From assembly GCA_949130485.1 (NCBI GenBank), contig OX422183.1, positions 7,034,636 to 7,098,635 on the forward strand: a DNA stretch of 64,000 bases, given 5' to 3'. The notes under the pieces were generated by a model that was given only the letters and a program-made list of their open reading frames with translations, searched no databases and was not told the DNA's origin. Origin of the DNA: Agelas oroides (lineage: Eukaryota; Porifera; Demospongiae; Agelasida; Agelasidae). This document shows, piece by piece, positions 63,301 through 64,000 of the stretch; position 1 is the first letter of the stretch; each line of letters opens with the position of its first letter. The translations under genes and the position numbers were made by a program.

Positions 63301-63415
63301 CAGTACACCGACAGACAGAACCCTCTCGCAGTTCGGCTCACCCTCTGTACAATTGTCATGATACTCATAGTGGTCTTCTTCATCTCCTTCTATTACTTCC
63401 ACCAGTGGAAGTGCC
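45396..63415 (+). CDS. SID1 transmembrane family protein, copy B (3' part outside the window)
   Basis: Second SID-1/SIDT homologue. 21 exons: 45396-45602, 46564-46673, 48809-48970, 49455-49500, 53185-53283, 53792-53875, 54761-54875, 54989-55048, 56398-56527, 58727-58803, 58902-58946, 59113-59150, 59815-59894, 59962-60028, 60116-60189, 60796-60870, 60980-61028, 61607-61649, 62145-62219, 63011-63147, 63304-63415; phases agree throughout (628 codons). The ATG at 45396 is chosen because it opens a signal peptide (MFWLRVALLLLVCC...SSWA); an upstream in-frame ATG at 45306 would spoil it. The N-glycosylated extracellular half has family motifs (VFYFKFPDN, CPTND, GVYQTMTTDG), then TM1 (exon 9), a Cys-containing cytosolic loop (exons 10-13), CYYNFKCARPLG, and the zinc-site His (FYHICP) and Asp (FQFD). 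Exon 4 (46 bp) is the least certain. Copy A's last six exons (548 nt) have no counterpart before 64000, so the true end lies to the right; expected total about 810 residues. Confidence 0.93.
45603..46563. other. intron 1 of copy B
   Basis: No further exon. The last 160 bp before the acceptor are a long CT/CCTCC tract (46395-46550), a feature repeated before several acceptors in both gene copies. Confidence 0.5.
46674..48808. other. intron 2 of copy B; possible TIR element at about 47945-48697
   Basis: AGAGTATTGGGGATTG near 47946 is mirrored by AATCCCCAATACTCTC near 48681, so a roughly 750-bp element may fill the intron's second half. The first half shows no gene or clear repeat. Confidence 0.4.
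49015..49400. repeat. (CCCCT)n microsatellite with CT-rich flanks
   Basis: A near-perfect CCCCT array occupies about 49157-49272, inside a longer pyrimidine tract upstream of the 46-bp exon at 49455. Long frames on both strands are repeat artefacts. Confidence 0.95.
49501..52155. other. first part of copy B intron 4; no gene seen
   Basis: Holds a G run (50197-50221), short GGTGGGTGATTGG repeats (50000-50042) and unassigned sequence. 49501-49716 is open in continuation of exon 4, but the donor at 49501 and phase agreement with the next exon argue for splicing. Confidence 0.4.
52156..52535. repeat. MITE of the TAGCCTCGTTCCCAG family
   Basis: Left end TAGCCTCGTTCCCAGGCTCCC, right end GGGAGCCTGGGAACGAG. 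Inner inverted phrases include GAGCCTGGTATCTTTTCTCA and its counterpart. Confidence 0.85.
52952..53021. repeat. short TAGCCTCGTTCCCAG family member
   Basis: TAGCCTCGTTCCCAGACTC ... GGGGCCTAGGAACGAGGCTA over 70 bp. Confidence 0.8.
53369..53636. repeat. (GGGGA)n microsatellite
   Basis: GGGGA repeats with occasional GCGGATG interruptions, in the copy B intron after the exon ending 53283. It is the reverse complement of the (CCCCT)n array upstream at 49157-49272. Confidence 0.95.
53909..54372. repeat. MITE with TACAGTGGAGCCC termini
   Basis: TACAGTGGAGCCCTC at the left; TTGGAATCCACTGTA at the right. Related to 22491-22936. Confidence 0.75.
54853..54928. repeat. 38-bp tandem duplication across an exon/intron border of copy B
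   Basis: The unit 54853-54890, which holds the end of exon 7 and its donor (CCACGGGTAAGACC), is repeated exactly at 54891-54928. Two identical donors result, 38 bp apart. Confidence 0.95.
55092..55495. repeat. inverted-repeat element GGGGCAGATCCGGGG
   Basis: GGGGCAGATCCGG at the left is mirrored by CTGGATCCGCCCC at the right; the interior has CCCCCAGACCCCCC and G runs. In copy B intron 8. Confidence 0.65.
55560..56397. other. rest of copy B intron 8
   Basis: CATTTCGTCTAA repeats in short form near 55965-56035. A CT-rich tract (56210-56395) leads to the acceptor. The same kind of tract precedes the equivalent exon of copy A (9020-9290), so it predates the duplication or was copied with it. 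Confidence 0.5.
56728..57010. repeat. GGGCCGTAGCC repeat with 36-bp tandem copies of AGCTAGGGGGGTCTGGGGGC
   Basis: After CAGGGCCGTAGCCATCAGGT, the phrase CATCAGTGCACAACAGCTAG plus GGGGGTCTGGGGGCTA occurs about five times (56795-56970). The opening matches 43640-43840. Confidence 0.75.
57503..57871. repeat. MITE of the TAGTCTCGTCCCCAGACC family
   Basis: TAGTCTCGTCCCCAGACC at the left and GTCTGGGGACGAGACTA at the right. Inner arms TCGAAAAATAGGGTCTGGAC / GTCCAGACCCTATTTTTCGA. In copy B intron 9. Confidence 0.9.
58068..58475. repeat. AT-rich MITE rich in AACTAAAAC
   Basis: TTAGTGTTGTTTTAG at the left is mirrored by CTAAAACAACATTAA at the right; the interior is many variants of TATAACTAAAACTAAA. 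16995-17170 in copy A resembles one half of it in the opposite strand sense. Confidence 0.75.
58986..59080. repeat. short TAGCCTTGTTCC family member
   Basis: TAGCCTTGTTCCAAGGAC ... GGCCTGGGGACAAGGCTA, about 95 bp, between copy B exons 11 and 12. Confidence 0.7.
60480..60655 (+). repeat. tRNA-derived SINE, plus strand
   Basis: Head ATCAGTTGGTTAGAGCATGG...GGGTTCGAGTCC (degenerate A box, intact B box), then a body with GGTCAGGTCTGGAGCATGTT and CACCTCGCGCTTCGTG and a C run. Same family as the minus-strand copy at 35344-35790. In copy B intron 15. Confidence 0.75.
61389..61541. repeat. long hairpin, about 64-bp stem, in copy B intron 17
   Basis: 61389-61457 and 61478-61541 are reverse complements apart from a 5-base insertion in the left arm, with a 20-base loop (TGAAGTTTTGTGTGTGATGA). 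The stem includes GCTCCTCCACCTGCCTACTG. Confidence 0.9.
62383..62935. repeat. 114-bp pyrimidine minisatellite in copy B intron 19
   Basis: About five near-identical units containing CTCTACCTCCACTTTCCCCT and CCACTTCATTCTCCTCCCTC. The unit length is a multiple of three and the tract lacks stops, so all forward frames stay open. The matching copy A intron (17278-17427) has only about 150 bp. Confidence 0.9.
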
Positions 63416-64000
63416 GTAAGTGTATCCATATCACAAATTGCATGTTATATAGTACTAGTCTCATTCCCAGACCCCATATCCATGTGAAGAGACTTTGTAG
63501 GCTTCATTAATTTTAACGGTACACAATTTTAAAGTGTAGCCTACATAAGAGTTGTCTGTGCATGTGTAGTTGAACATCATGATAATAAACTGTATCCTGA
63601 ACTTTAATGTACTACAGGATTTATTGCACAAGTGGTGGGGCTCTCAAGGCAAATACAGCATGAAGCAAAGTTGATTGCTGTATTAGACTCTTAATCCACC
63701 CTTCATTTGCATCATGCTTGTTCAATAAATCAGTAGCAGTGAAAGATACTTCAGGGTTTGGTACTACAATCTTGCCTGTAGTAATGGTTGCACTGTACTC
63801 CACAACTGATCAAGGCTACTGTTGTGGCGGATGCTACATTTACGTTGTGACTATATATGAAGGCTATATTAAGCAAGTGTGTACGTACAAAATGTCAGTT
63901 ATTATCACTTTTGTGGTCAGTCAACTAGCAAACTAGTGAGCCAGCGCCGGCATTCAGGACGAGGGTGGTTCGAATGAACCTCAACTAGAGTCTATTAGTC
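63416..64000. other. start of copy B intron 21; no exon recognised
   Basis: Nothing matching the next exon of copy A (18766-18872) is found before the window ends. Confidence 0.5.

Noticed and set aside
62159-63419. Three overlapping long Ser/Pro/Leu frames
   Set aside because: They cross the pyrimidine minisatellite in intron 19 of copy B; only 62145-62219, 63011-63147 and 63304-63415 are exons.

Overview
The window is animal nuclear DNA, most likely from a sponge (probably a demosponge). Genes are split into many short exons with GT/AG introns. The introns and spacers are packed with inverted-repeat (MITE-like) elements, microsatellites and minisatellites. A large intronless beta-helix/multi-membrane gene resembles a family I associate with sponges. 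The species cannot be named from sequence alone.

The backbone is a head-to-tail pair of SID-1/SIDT genes (SID1 transmembrane family, linked to dsRNA uptake; CREST/ceramidase-like membrane fold). Copy A enters from beyond the left edge and runs 5407-24216: 21 exons, 586 codons, ending in a stop. Copy B starts with a signal peptide at 45396 and runs past the right edge: 21 exons to 63415, 628 codons; about 182 more are expected by comparison with A. From the exon at 5407 (A) / 54761 (B), the two copies share every exon and every intron phase that can be compared. All four expected zinc-site residues are visible in A, and the first two in B.

Region by region: 1-1349 is repeat-rich flank or intron of copy A. 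At 1350-4988 lies a non-LTR retrotransposon with N-terminal zinc fingers, reverse transcriptase and restriction-like endonuclease. It is flanked on both sides by (GGGA)n and broken by a frameshift. 5407-24216 is copy A, its introns full of short inverted-repeat elements. 24487-31360 is a Ty3/Gypsy-type LTR retrotransposon with identical 146-bp LTRs and a 5-bp target duplication (AAGAT). Its 5' LTR is split by a 2.6-kb Helitron-like insertion (24589-27214). 31366-39480 is a spacer with nested MITEs, tRNA-derived SINEs and direct repeats. 39520-42824 is an intronless gene for a secreted-then-membrane protein (beta-helix plus a multipass region), broken by one frameshift, with two short fragments of its 3' part downstream. 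45396-64000 is copy B.

The two SID-1-type genes probably do the same membrane job with divergent extracellular and first cytosolic segments. No other host gene could be supported. No rRNA gene, functional tRNA gene or CRISPR array was seen. All calls come from reading the sequence; no similarity search was run.
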